Position numbers and translations under genes: made by a program
The notes under the pieces: model-generated
The model's database searches: none
What the model saw: only the letters and a program-made list of their open reading frames with translations
Told to the model about the DNA's origin: nothing
Source: Anagrus nilaparvatae
Lineage: Eukaryota; Arthropoda; Insecta; Hymenoptera; Mymaridae
DNA length: 64,000 nt
NCBI GenBank assembly: GCA_022575985.1
Contig: JAKSXM010000137.1
Location: forward strand, 26,244,001-26,308,000
Direction of reading: 5' to 3'
Shown here: positions 10,279-20,665 of the stretch, in pieces
How the letters are laid out: each line of letters starts with the position of its first letter
Position numbering within the stretch: position 1 is the first letter of the stretch

Positions 10279-10774
10279 ATATCCAGTTTATGCTGTGCTA
10301 ATATTTTCTTCAGTTTTACTATACAATAACCAATGATACCACTAATCAGACACAAAAAAATCCAGATAGAAACATCAAATTCAACAATTATATGTGATTC
10401 TACATTGATGCAATGACGGTAAAGCAACTAAACGATGTTTTGGTAAGATTAATTTTAGATTTTAGATATAAATTTAATTTTGATGAAGAGGAAGCATTGA
10501 AATTTTCTACAAATAAAGAATACAAAGCATTAATGAAACGCAAGCATATTCGTAAAAACAATTTGATGACATTAATTATAAAGAAACTGAATTTTCTCCG
10601 CAAGAAAATTTTTGAGTGAATGTGTTTTATCGTACCATTAATCAATTAGTTACAGACCTGCAAAGTCATCGTAATAAATATTGTAGATATGTAGAAAATT
10701 TTGAACTTTAGACTAATTTGGTTAAATTATCAGATAAAGAAATAACTGATAAATGTCAAAATTTTTAAAAAAAT
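10279..10774. other. unique spacer between IR-c and IR-d with a 68-codon frame of unknown status
   Basis: This ~0.5 kb is not shared with the matching position upstream of IR-c, where the dispersed repeat sits instead. It holds a 68-codon + strand frame (10413-10619, starting MTVKQLNDVLVRL, Lys-rich C-terminus) that is also open on the minus strand (10400-10645). A possible acceptor 'tattttcttcag' precedes it at about 10313. Charged composition makes the + frame look slightly more protein-like than random AT-rich sequence, but I recognise no domain. Confidence 0.25.
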
Positions 10775-11570
10775 ATTCTTTATCGCTAAATGTTTTTTGT
10801 TATCTTTATTGTAATATATAACTGAACACTAATTAAAAATTTAGCTAGCTTCTGAGAAAAATATTATATTCTAACTATAATAATACATATAATTGTTAAA
10901 ATACACGTGTTAAAGTAATAAAGGTATCTAAATATTTATTGATTTAATTTATTTTCCTTACATCAAGTAATCCTTAAAAAATTATTTTAAATATATACAT
11001 GTAAGATTAATTATTATAGATAGGTTTTCAATTATAAGAATTGATTTTTTCAAGGTTAAGGTGATCAAAACATCCAGGGAAACAAAAAAAAATTAGATTT
11101 TATTTTTTGACCAAATTTTAGAAATAAAAATTTTCCATTTATAAGTCTATATAATATAAATTATGGTTGTGCAATGTAAAAATTACTGTCAATATATTTT
11201 TACTAGTATCAGGTAGTAAATTTACTATTCTGAAAGGAATTCTTACATTGTAACTATAAAGATATAGCATCAATATTAACATATAATTTGAGTATCATAA
11301 AAGGAAAAAAATTCCAAGGCTCTTCTGTCAATTTTTTGATAAATTATTCAAATTCTATGTTATTAAATAAAATAAAAATTAACCTTTGTCATTTTGACCT
11401 TCTTATTAGCTTAAACATGGTATTTAAAAAATTTTTTAATATGTTTTATATATATAAATATAAATATATATACTTTCCTGCAACCATTTCTACTTTATTT
11501 TCTTATCTGCAAGCCAGTTATAATTTTAAAATATTCATGTAAACAGCAAAATATTGAAAAGTAAACAAAA

Positions 11571-13400
11571 ATGTTGATTTTTCGCTTGCTAATATACAAA
11601 ATTTTTTGTGAAAAGTTCATAATTGGAAAAAATTTAAATTGGGTTGATAATATTATCAATCACATTCAGGACGAAATGGTAGTTCATCAAGTTTTTGTTT
11701 TTGATGATAGATATTCTGATTCAAGTTTTTCAAACCAAGAATATTTTGAAATTTATTCGAAAATGTCAAAAAGGATCCCAACATATTTAATTGATATTGA
11801 TAATTTTTTTTCGAATTATATAAATGGTTCTGTTTATAAGTCATCATTGCGTTACCTTCGACCTTATTCATTATTTATAATTGTTGGAATAAATTATCAG
11901 AACCTTTATCGGAAAAATATTTTAAATAATGTCGTTAAAGTAACATTTGATTCAATAGTCCAGAGACCTAAAGTTTTATCAATATATTTGGATAACAACA
12001 GATCAGTTGCAAGTAATTACAAAAATACTTTATTGCTTGCCTGGAAATTAAAATATTTGGATTTCACAATTTTAGAAAAAAATTCCAATAATCAAATCTA
12101 CTTAATTTATTTCAATCCATTTGAAAATTTGTTTTATTCAAAAATATTGAAATACTTTACATTATTGTTTCCAAATAAGTTGAATGATTTGCATGGTTAT
12201 TCATTTAAAATACCAATTTTTAAAGATTTGCCACTTCTCGATTTTAATCAAGCTGGTTCTGGAATATCAATAACTGGTTCTGTATACAAGATTGTCGAAA
12301 TTATTTTTAAAAAAATTAATATTACAGTTGAAGCAAAATTCTTTCAAAACTTATCATATGAAACTTTGCTCAGTTCTTTATTTTTTGGTTTAAAAAATGA
12401 CAATTTTCTTTTAGTTCCTAGCTATTTTTATCGTTTTAGATTACAAAAGAGTAGAGTATGGTTTGGAACTATTATGGACGATACCGAGCTTTGTTTTATC
12501 GTACCAATAAAAAAAGAATCTAACTCAGAAGTACCAAATTTATTTTACCCACTATTGTCTGCGGTAGCATTCATTTTATTCTTTCGGCTAGTAGCTAAAG
12601 TTTTTAAGTTTCCTGATGATACCTGGAGTTGCATGAGTTTGTTTAATCTAATGGTTAATCAACCTATACAAAAATATCCAACAAAAGTTATCCAAAGAAT
12701 TGTCTTTTTTTTTGTAATTGTTTTTTCCATTGCTGTAACCGCTGAATTTTTCTCAATTTCGAAAAAAAACTTTTCTTCTGAAGACAGACGACTGGATACT
12801 TTAAAAAGCATACTCGAAGATAATATGCCAATTTACGCTGATAGTGAATTTTTCATTGAAATATTTGTAAAGAAAACAAATAATTTAATATCAAAATTAG
12901 ACGGAATAAAAATAAGAAGAATTTATGATGATTCATTATGTCTTGAAAAATTAATAAAAAAGAAAGATTCCATTTGTATGCTGAATGAAGTAATTGCAAA
13001 ATTTTATAAAAATTATTATCGAGAAAGTGTTGGAACGAACTTGTTTAACATTGTGTGTCCTGATATCTACCATGATTTTGTAGCAATACCACATCAACCA
13101 TCATCCCCATATATTGAAAAATTTGATAAATTGATAAAATATTTGGCCGAAGCAGGAGTTACAGAACATTTGTATTCCAGAAAATTTAAACTCGAAATTC
13201 TTGACGTTGAATCACTATCTGAAGAAATAATAGATCCATTTTTAGTTTTTAGGCTGCTTGTTATTTATGCTACTGGATGCTTATTGTCAATTATTGTGTT
13301 TGCAGCTGAGTTATTGATTAAGCATTTAAAAATTAATTTTAACCAAACCGGTTTCATTCCACGCTGGTTTATTATCTTTTTATTCAACCTTGAAAGTTAA
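11571..13400 (+). CDS. IR-d: divergent ionotropic receptor (609 aa), tandem twin of IR-c
   Basis: Intact IR-type frame with the same start (MLIFRLLIYKIF) and upstream sequence as IR-c. Helix 1 about 324-345, Trp pore segment 351-361, helix 2 375-397 (TAEFFSISKKNF), helix 3 553-583, and a short hydrophobic tail (FIPRWFIIFLFNLES). It retains the FIVPIKKES proline that IR-c has lost, and ends at TAA after LES, which is probably the ancestral stop. Family cysteines are present, including ELCF and NIVCP. Differences from IR-c concentrate around residues 440-490 (second lobe), the part expected to contact ligand. Recent duplication is clear from the shared flanks. Confidence 0.86.
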   Translation: MLIFRLLIYKIFCEKFIIGKNLNWVDNIINHIQDEMVVHQVFVFDDRYSDSSFSNQEYFEIYSKMSKRIPTYLIDIDNFFSNYINGSVYKSSLRYLRPYSLFIIVGINYQNLYRKNILNNVVKVTFDSIVQRPKVLSIYLDNNRSVASNYKNTLLLAWKLKYLDFTILEKNSNNQIYLIYFNPFENLFYSKILKYFTLLFPNKLNDLHGYSFKIPIFKDLPLLDFNQAGSGISITGSVYKIVEIIFKKINITVEAKFFQNLSYETLLSSLFFGLKNDNFLLVPSYFYRFRLQKSRVWFGTIMDDTELCFIVPIKKESNSEVPNLFYPLLSAVAFILFFRLVAKVFKFPDDTWSCMSLFNLMVNQPIQKYPTKVIQRIVFFFVIVFSIAVTAEFFSISKKNFSSEDRRLDTLKSILEDNMPIYADSEFFIEIFVKKTNNLISKLDGIKIRRIYDDSLCLEKLIKKKDSICMLNEVIAKFYKNYYRESVGTNLFNIVCPDIYHDFVAIPHQPSSPYIEKFDKLIKYLAEAGVTEHLYSRKFKLEILDVESLSEEIIDPFLVFRLLVIYATGCLLSIIVFAAELLIKHLKINFNQTGFIPRWFIIFLFNLES

Positions 13401-13986
13401 GGAAAACATAATACATATTTGCTAACTCAACTTTAATGAATCTCTGACTAAAAGACTATGATAATAACAAATATAGAAAAATTTAAAGCATGCTTCTGAA
13501 AGAACCAAAATTTTATCGCTCTTGATACTAAATATAGTATTTGTAATTATTTCAAGAATTTTGCATTTTAAGTATTTACAAAATACATAAAAGTGTATTT
13601 TATTTGAAATAAATTATTGACTTGTTGACATTGCAATAACTTTAGAAATAAAAAAATGTATATTTAATCTTTAATCTATATCTAAAATAATTTGCACCTA
13701 TTGCACCTATAACATTTGTTTAAATTTTAACATCTGATAATTCAGGTGAAGGATATTTTAAAATTTAGTGCAATAATGTTAAAATGTGTATTATTAAAAT
13801 GAAATAAATTTTCTTTATTTTATTGGTGATAAAAATTAAAAAGTTTAGAAAATTATATAGGAAAAAATGTTAAATTATTTGTATTTATCCGATCAAACTA
13901 AATTTTATTGTCAATGAGTACACCTAATTCTTGTTTCGTACTTGAGTTTTTAGTTTTAAAAAGTTATTCAAACAGTTAAAATTAAA
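13401..13986. other. IR-d to IR-e spacer
   Basis: The first ~40 bases match the IR-c 3' end and close the duplication unit. The rest is AT-rich DNA without coding signal. 'tcaatgagt' at about 13912-13920 is a weak initiator-like element ~70 bases before the IR-e ATG. Confidence 0.5.
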
Positions 13987-15759
13987 ATGTTTTTCATACG
14001 AATTTTGATTTGGAACATAATTTTAAAAAAATTTGTTTTCGGGATTTATTGGGCTGAAACGATCGTAAATCAAATCCAGTCTGAACTTAATGTAAAAAGA
14101 ATTTATATTTTTAATAATAAATCGTCTGCTAATTATTTTCATAAAGAAGCTACTGATTTATGTTCAAGAATCGCTGAAAGGATTCCAGTTTTTTTAATTG
14201 ACATTGAAGATTCTTATTCAAATTTTGTTCCCCCTGAAATATATCCAAGGCCTTATTCTATATTTATCATCAATTGTGGAAATTTTGAGGAATTAAAATA
14301 CAAAAGAATATTTAATACCTCACAGAATTTAGTAACCAGTCTGGCAAGAGCTCCAAAGACAAGAATGTTGGTATTGTTTTATAGAACAAGAAATACAAGT
14401 AATGATATATACAAAAAGATTCTGAAGCTTGCATGGGAATCAAAGTACCTGGATTTTACAATTTTAGAAGTAAGTTCCAAGAATCAAATTGAGGTTATGT
14501 TGTATAACCCTTTTAACAATTCATTTTCCAAAACAGTTTTTAATTCTTCAACGTTATTATTTCCAAATAAATTAAACAACTTGTACAATCATTCACTTGA
14601 AATTCCAATTTTTCAAAGAGAGCCATATTTATATTTTAATGATACGTCAATTATCAAAGGTGCTACATATGAATATTTTAAGGTTATTTCAGAAAAAATA
14701 AATGTTACTTACGAGAAAACAATAGTCGATACAAACACTTCAATCGACGTTTTATTTAATTATATTTTTGATGAATTAAGAAATAACCATTTTCGTTTCA
14801 TGCCTTCTTATTTATATCTTAGCAGAATCCAATCAAACACTGTATGGTTTGGAGCAATTTTAGATAAAGTTGAAATTTGTTTTGTTGTACCAACGGTAAG
14901 AAAATCTCAATCAGAAGTACCAAATTTGTTTTTTCCAATAATGGCTTTCATCGCTGTAATGATTTTTTTTCTATTATTGGCAAAAATTTTTGCCTTCGAT
15001 GATAAACAATGGAGTTTAGAGAATTTGTTTAAGATAATGATAAATCATTCATTTACGATTCGTTCAAGAAAAACAACCGAAAGATTAATGTATTGTTTGA
15101 TTCTGATATTATCAATAATCATAACAGCTGAATTTTTTTCAATATCTAAAAAAAATAATTTGTCTGTTGATGAAAGATCAGTTGAAAATTTTATAAATAT
15201 TGTCGATAACGATATACCAATTTATGCTGACAATAACTTTTACGTCAAAATGTTTGCCGAAGAAAGGGATAAATTTAATTCAAAAAGAAATATTTTTTCT
15301 AAAAAAAATGTTAAAATAGTATTTAGCGATCAAATTTGTATCGAAAGTATAATAAAAAATAAAAGATTAATTTGCATGGTAACTGAATCAACAGCAATTT
15401 ATTTTAAAGAAAAGTATCAAAAATATGATGGTTCTCGTTTATTAAATATTCTTTGTCCAAATATTTACAGCGACATATTAACAATACCATTTGAAAATTC
15501 ATCACCTTACTTTGAAAAATTCAGTAAAATGATTCAAAATCTTGTTGATTGTGGTTTATCGATACATTGGAAAAATTTAGAAAAAAAGCCTGAAATTAGT
15601 AATATCGATGTTGAATCATTGGTTGATGAAATAAAAGATCCATTTTTAATTTTTCGTTTAATTATTATTTTTACACTTGGTTGTATTTTATCAATTATTA
15701 TTTTTATTTTTGAATTGATAATTAATTGTTTAAAATTAAAAAAAACTTTATACAACTAA
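13987..15759 (+). CDS. IR-e: divergent ionotropic receptor (590 aa, intact, single exon)
   Basis: Leader 1-20 (MFFIRILIWNII); first lobe with KGATYEYFKVISEKINVTYE at about 224-243; FVVPTVRKSQSE before helix 1 (313-336). The pore segment is QWSLENLFKIMIN at 341-353. Helix 2 is 366-388 ending TAEFFSISKKN, with one extra Asn relative to paralogues. Second lobe about 395-550; helix 3 552-580. Cysteines 298, 451, 463 and 490 follow the family pattern. It is more diverged from IR-c/IR-d than those are from each other, so it belongs to an older duplication. An AATAAA-type signal ('aaaataaag') directly follows the stop at 15760. Confidence 0.85.
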   Translation: MFFIRILIWNIILKKFVFGIYWAETIVNQIQSELNVKRIYIFNNKSSANYFHKEATDLCSRIAERIPVFLIDIEDSYSNFVPPEIYPRPYSIFIINCGNFEELKYKRIFNTSQNLVTSLARAPKTRMLVLFYRTRNTSNDIYKKILKLAWESKYLDFTILEVSSKNQIEVMLYNPFNNSFSKTVFNSSTLLFPNKLNNLYNHSLEIPIFQREPYLYFNDTSIIKGATYEYFKVISEKINVTYEKTIVDTNTSIDVLFNYIFDELRNNHFRFMPSYLYLSRIQSNTVWFGAILDKVEICFVVPTVRKSQSEVPNLFFPIMAFIAVMIFFLLLAKIFAFDDKQWSLENLFKIMINHSFTIRSRKTTERLMYCLILILSIIITAEFFSISKKNNLSVDERSVENFINIVDNDIPIYADNNFYVKMFAEERDKFNSKRNIFSKKNVKIVFSDQICIESIIKNKRLICMVTESTAIYFKEKYQKYDGSRLLNILCPNIYSDILTIPFENSSPYFEKFSKMIQNLVDCGLSIHWKNLEKKPEISNIDVESLVDEIKDPFLIFRLIIIFTLGCILSIIIFIFELIINCLKLKKTLYN

Positions 15760-16023
15760 AAATAAAGTTCAAATTATCGTTTTTAAATATTATCATAAAA
15801 AATTTAATGTTTTATTTTTTTAAATTATTCTATTGCTGTACTTATAATAATCATTGATAATAGATTAACAAAGTTTTGGTCAAGGATAAATAAAAATCGA
15901 TTTAATTAATTATAATCTACAAGAATTAAAAAAAACTATAAAGATCTGATAAATTTTACTATAAAAGGTGTCTCTTAAAAAATTTAGTATCAAAAAACTT
16001 TATCAAGAACCTAGTCAGCAAAA

Positions 16024-16236
16024 ATGATCAAAATGTTGTTGATAAAATTTTTAATTTTTAGTATATTTTGTGATAATTTTTTCTTTCAAGTCAAATTCAA
16101 TACTCTGGTAGATGATATTAACAAAGGGAGTTCAATACTTTTGAAACACCAATTTACACCAAATGGTTATATTTTTACAGAATTCTATGTTTGTTACGTA
16201 AATCTTGTTCTGATTTTGGCTAACTTTTTGTTATAA
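16024..16236 (+). pseudogene. IR relic: N-terminal leader with little else
   Basis: The 70-codon frame begins MIKMLLIKFLIFSIFCDNFF and continues to a recognisable LVDDIN, matching the IR leader and the 'W(V/I)DNIIN' element that follows it in paralogues; the homologous start is the Met at 16033. After about residue 35 the similarity stops. The end (NLVLILANFLL) may be a remnant of the C-terminal helix, which would again mean a large internal deletion. It stands where the next array member would be expected and has no ligand-binding or pore region. Confidence 0.55.
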
Positions 16237-16649
16237 GTATGAGTTTCATAAATTTTTAAATAAATGGTTTTATGTAACTGTTAGGTCATTTCTTTTAAGG
16301 TATACATTGAAAAAATTTTTTCACTTAATGCAGTAAGCACTGTTCTGCCATAATTTCTTCAAATTTTATGTCGTTTGTAATACTTGTATAAAAAAATACG
16401 CTAGAGCAAGCCAGAATTTCACAAACAGAATTCTCCTGCCTCAAGATGATTTTCAAGTACTTTTGCTCCAACCGTTGAAAATGATCTGAAATGTAAAAAA
16501 ATACCCTGCCAACTAGTTGGCGCTAAGGTTCCTCAAACAATGAGCTCTATACTTCAATATGCCACATATATCACCGATTACAAACATGCAATCATACATA
16601 TATTTCTAAATAACTTTTAAAAGTTTTTTTTGTTGATCAAAAATTTTTG

Positions 16650-17140
16650 AACAAATTTTCAAAAAATTAATTATCAGATTCGAGATATCGAATAAAAACC
16701 ATATTTTCAAATATAAATACTGTCATGGAACTAAATGAAGTAATTACAAAAAAAAAAAAAAATATTGCAGTTTTAAAATTTTTTTTGTTTTTTTAATTTT
16801 AAGAAAAAAATTTTGGAAAAATTTGGTATCAGATCCTAAAAATTACCTTAAACAAACTTTCTAAAACTAGTACTTTCATAGAAATAAATTAGGTACTACG
16901 TCCAAAAAGAAAAAAAAATTGGTGTTTTTTGTATTTTTTCGTGAAAAAAATTTTGGGAAAAATATTTTCAAAAAATTAAGTATCAGATTCGAGATATCGA
17001 GTAAAAACCATACTTTCAATTATAAGTACTTTCGTGGAAATAAATGAGGTATTACATCCAAATTAAAAAAAAAAAAGTACCTCGAGCTTTTTTGATAAAA
17101 AAATTTTTGAAAAAAAAATTAGGTCTTAACTCCATAATGT
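16650..17140 (+). repeat. three-unit tandem repeat, period about 154 bp
   Basis: The motif 'atcagatt(c)...' recurs at 16673, 16828 and 16982. Each is followed by 'ta(c/a)tttcatagaaataaat'-like sequence and a poly-A run, then a T-rich 'tttttgaaaaa' stretch. Unit spacing is 155 and 154 bases with noticeable divergence. No coding potential. It adjoins a CA microsatellite, which may mark the edge of an older transposon. Confidence 0.65.
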
Positions 17141-17158
17141 TTGTGAAATATCACCAAT

Positions 17159-17160
<2 letters not shown>

Positions 17161-17206
<46 letters not shown>

Positions 17207-17213
17207 TACATAC
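17161..17213. repeat. (CA)n microsatellite
   Basis: A run of alternating CA with CATA interruptions at both ends covers 17161-17213. The following 'aaaaaccggttttttagctt' at 17222-17241 and the mixed sequence to ~17350 look like part of a dispersed element rather than host gene sequence. Confidence 0.9.
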
Positions 17214-18770
17214 TTTTTTTTAAAAACCGGTTTTTTAGCTTCCTGGGGTCTCAAAACGTGCTTATATGTCAAAAAATCAAAAATCGAAATTTGACCTATC
17301 ACAATGGTTTGAAATTAAAATTTTTTAATGCAAATTAGTCAAAAAAAGAAACATGTTTCTTGTATATTTGGCACTAAAATAAATGATGTTGATAAATGAA
17401 TTTTTAATGTATGAGTAAATACAATAACTTTGATGTAAAATAATGTAAGCTAATAAGAAATAAAATAAAAATAAAAATAAGCAAAATTTTATTTATTTTA
17501 ATAAATAAATAAATCCCAATAGAATCCTTATTATTACATAAATTAATCCTATCCTAAATGATGTAGTCGCATGTCAGTCAGTGTTGATTAGCATCTCATA
17601 TTATATCCTACATATAATAATAGTAAAGGGCAAGTGAGTATGAAGCATCTATGAAATCTCCAAAACGTCAGATCATAGGACAGTGATTCCATGCTGTTAG
17701 AGGTATAGTCTTCTATATACCCAAAATTCTCAATTAAATTTTCGAATTTAAAAGGGGTTATATATAATATTCGAGTATTTTCTAAATAGTCGCGGCTCGT
17801 TGCATAATAATATGCATTCAATGTGCGAATGAAAATTTCTGCGTGAAAGGAACGATTTTATAAAGCACAGCCGAAAATACTAGCATATTATTATTATTAT
17901 TATTATTATTAATATTGTAGAAAGTGAAACGATATAGCAAAGTAAAAGGGGTAGAAATGTTGAAATATATATAGAATACCACAATGTCCGAATATATATG
18001 AATACGTGTAGACAAAGATACTTTGAGGGTTAACACATAATGTGGGGTAAACGTTAAGTGGAAAATTTTTAATTTCTGAGGTACAAAAAAAATATTTTAG
18101 TTCACTTGGTGTTATATAATTAAATATACTTTTTTTGTTTTAAATTATTTTTTATATCTGTATACGTGCTGTAATATAAGATAATTGGTCCTTTTTTGTG
18201 CTAGGACACATAATCATTATTAAAATTATATGTAATTTATGTAATATTGTGATCCTTATCAATTTGATTTACATAAATATGGTTGTATTTAAGTGTTTTA
18301 AATTTGCATAAATCAATATGTACTTTCTTGGATGGTATACATTTTTCCTACATGGTATAAATTTTTAAAAATAGTTCATTTCGTAACAAGAGTATAAATT
18401 AAACCTTTTGATACTTAAAAAATTTTTTTTATAATTCTTCTTTACTTGTAGTTAGTTTATTGGTACACTTTCCGTTTTTTTAAAATATTGATACTAAATT
18501 GATATAAACAAATTACTAATTCCTTTTCCTATAGTCCATTTTGTGTAATTGACCTTAAAATAAAAATAATTTTAATTACAAAAAAAAAAATTAGAAAAGT
18601 TTTTAACCAATAAACATTTAATTGTATGATAGTTTTTTTGAAAATAAAATAAAAGTTTTGCAATTAAAATAATTAAAATAACAAGACATATTTTTTATTA
18701 GTTTGAATTATTTTAAATTATTTAAGTTGACCTATGATAGTGTTTACATAAAAAAAAGTCCTTGACAAAG
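17214..18770. other. AT-rich spacer upstream of IR-f
   Basis: No supported gene. It contains a (TTA)n microsatellite at 17887-17912. The two short minus-strand frames at 17588-18036 have no recognisable features; one spans the microsatellite. 'ctataaatattcc' at 18770-18782 is a possible TATA element for IR-f, about 110 bases before its ATG. Confidence 0.5.
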
Positions 18771-18886
18771 ACTATAAATATTCCACAAATTAAGTCTTAG
18801 GGCTATTGCTCCAAAGTTTTTTGATCTGTTTGTAACAAAAAGTAAAAGTTTTGCTGGTATTATATTTGTATTAATTTTTGAATAAA

Positions 18887-20665
18887 ATGTTAATTTTTCA
18901 ATTATTTGTTTATAATGTCATTGCTAAGAAATTTATTAATGGAATAGAAATAAACTGGGTTGAGAACCTTATTGAGCATATTAATTCTGAAATTCGGCCA
19001 TACCAAATTGTTATTATTTATGATAAATCCTCTTTCGCTTATTCATGTCCCGAAGAGTATTTGAAGTTGAGATCAAAATTAACAAGCTATTTACCTACAA
19101 TTTTAATCGACGAAGAGGAACATCAAGGAAATTATAATAATAATAATACTGCTGTTTCATCATTACTACAAAATCCAAGACCTTACTCTTTGTTTGTAGT
19201 GATTAAAAACAGTGCAAAGGAATTCGCTTACCAGAAAACTTTGAAAAATGCTATAAGAATAACTAACGATTCGCCAGCTCCAAGACCTAGAATTTTATAT
19301 ATTTTTCTCAATCAAAGTAACTTAAATGATGTTTACTACGAAAATATTTTCAAATTTGCTTGGAAATTAAAATATTTGGATTTTACAATTTTGGAAAAAA
19401 GTTCTAAAAATCAGGTAAAAATAATGAACTATAATCCATTTCGCAAAATTTTCTCGAAAGATGTCTTAAGTTTGTCCACATTATTATTCCCTAATAAAGT
19501 GAAGAATTTGTTCGCCTACAAGTTTAACACACCTGGAATTGTGGTTCCAGATGTAGAACCAAAAAAATACTTTTACGGCACCATGTTCCGATACTTTGAA
19601 ATTATTTTTAAAGAAAGAAATGGTACATTTGAATTCAAATTTTATGAAAATGCTACGATTGAAAATTTATATGGCAATGTGTTTGAAGATTTAAAGAATA
19701 ATCGCTTGCAATTAATAACAACTTCATTTTATTATAGAAGATTATCCAAAAATAATTTTTTATACATTGGATCTTTTTTCGAAAATATTAAAGTTTGTTT
19801 TATTGTGCCTATAAAAAAAGAATCTCAATCTGAAAAACCAAACTTATTTTATCCTTTGATTAATTTAATAGCTTTTGTAATGTTTATGCGATTGTTGATC
19901 AAAATTTTTAAATTTACTGATGGATCCTTTAGTTATATGAATTTGTATAGGCTTATGTTTAATCAGTACGTAGGATTGCAACCAATAAAATTAATCGAAA
20001 GATTCATTTACTTTTCCGTAATTGTTTTATCGATCGTCGTAACAACTGAATTTTTTACAATTTCAAGAAAAAATTTTTCCTACGTAAAAAGATCACTTGC
20101 AACGTTTGAAAATATAGTAAAAAATGACATGCCCATTTACGTCGATAATGAATTATATGCTGAATTATTTCGTGAGAAAAAAAATAAAGTAAATTTGACA
20201 AAGAATCATAAAAAAGATGTTAAAAAAGTAAATTCTGATGCCTTATGCGTAGAAAGAGTTGGCAGAAAAAAAGATTCTGTTTGCATGACTAATACAGTAT
20301 CAGCTAATTTTTACTTGAAGATGTTTCTTGAAAAAGATGGATCTAACGTATTAAATCTTGTTTGCCCTGACTTATATAACGATTTTATAGCTACACCTTA
20401 TGAAGAGGCTTCACCATTTGCTGAAAATTTTGAAAAATTAACTCAATTTATAATTGAATCCGGAATCCCAAAACACTGGAGTGACATAGATCACAAGCCT
20501 GAAATAATTGATCGAGAAGCAATAGAAGATGAAATGAAAGATCCATTTTTATTTTTTCGGCTGCTTACTGTTTTCATTACTGGCTGTTTGTTTTCTGTTT
20601 TAGTATTTATTGGTGAAATATTCATAAAATATTTTAAAATCTTTAATATTCTTGTAAATCACTAA
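18887..20665 (+). CDS. IR-f: divergent ionotropic receptor (592 aa, intact, single exon)
   Basis: The ATG at 18887 is chosen because it gives MLIFQLFVYNVI, matching the paralogue starts; the frame is open nine bases further upstream but only from TTG. Leader 1-20; a short Asn run at 84-87; FIVPIKKESQSE precedes helix 1 (319-341). The pore region SFSYMNLYRLMFN lacks the Trp seen in the other intact members (Phe in its place). Helix 2 is 370-392, ending TTEFFTISRKNF; helix 3 552-583. Cysteines are at 304, 454, 466 and 493. Last member of the first dense cluster; a decayed relative lies 4.2 kb downstream. Confidence 0.85.
   Translation: MLIFQLFVYNVIAKKFINGIEINWVENLIEHINSEIRPYQIVIIYDKSSFAYSCPEEYLKLRSKLTSYLPTILIDEEEHQGNYNNNNTAVSSLLQNPRPYSLFVVIKNSAKEFAYQKTLKNAIRITNDSPAPRPRILYIFLNQSNLNDVYYENIFKFAWKLKYLDFTILEKSSKNQVKIMNYNPFRKIFSKDVLSLSTLLFPNKVKNLFAYKFNTPGIVVPDVEPKKYFYGTMFRYFEIIFKERNGTFEFKFYENATIENLYGNVFEDLKNNRLQLITTSFYYRRLSKNNFLYIGSFFENIKVCFIVPIKKESQSEKPNLFYPLINLIAFVMFMRLLIKIFKFTDGSFSYMNLYRLMFNQYVGLQPIKLIERFIYFSVIVLSIVVTTEFFTISRKNFSYVKRSLATFENIVKNDMPIYVDNELYAELFREKKNKVNLTKNHKKDVKKVNSDALCVERVGRKKDSVCMTNTVSANFYLKMFLEKDGSNVLNLVCPDLYNDFIATPYEEASPFAENFEKLTQFIIESGIPKHWSDIDHKPEIIDREAIEDEMKDPFLFFRLLTVFITGCLFSVLVFIGEIFIKYFKIFNILVNH

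Noticed and set aside
16144..16170. 'ttacaccaaatggttat' shared between the IR relic and 51195-51215 in the transposon
   Set aside because: Only ~17 exact bases in AT-rich DNA; too short to claim common origin.
17161..17213. Regular short repeats considered as a possible CRISPR array
   Set aside because: A dinucleotide microsatellite without spacers; the genome is eukaryotic.
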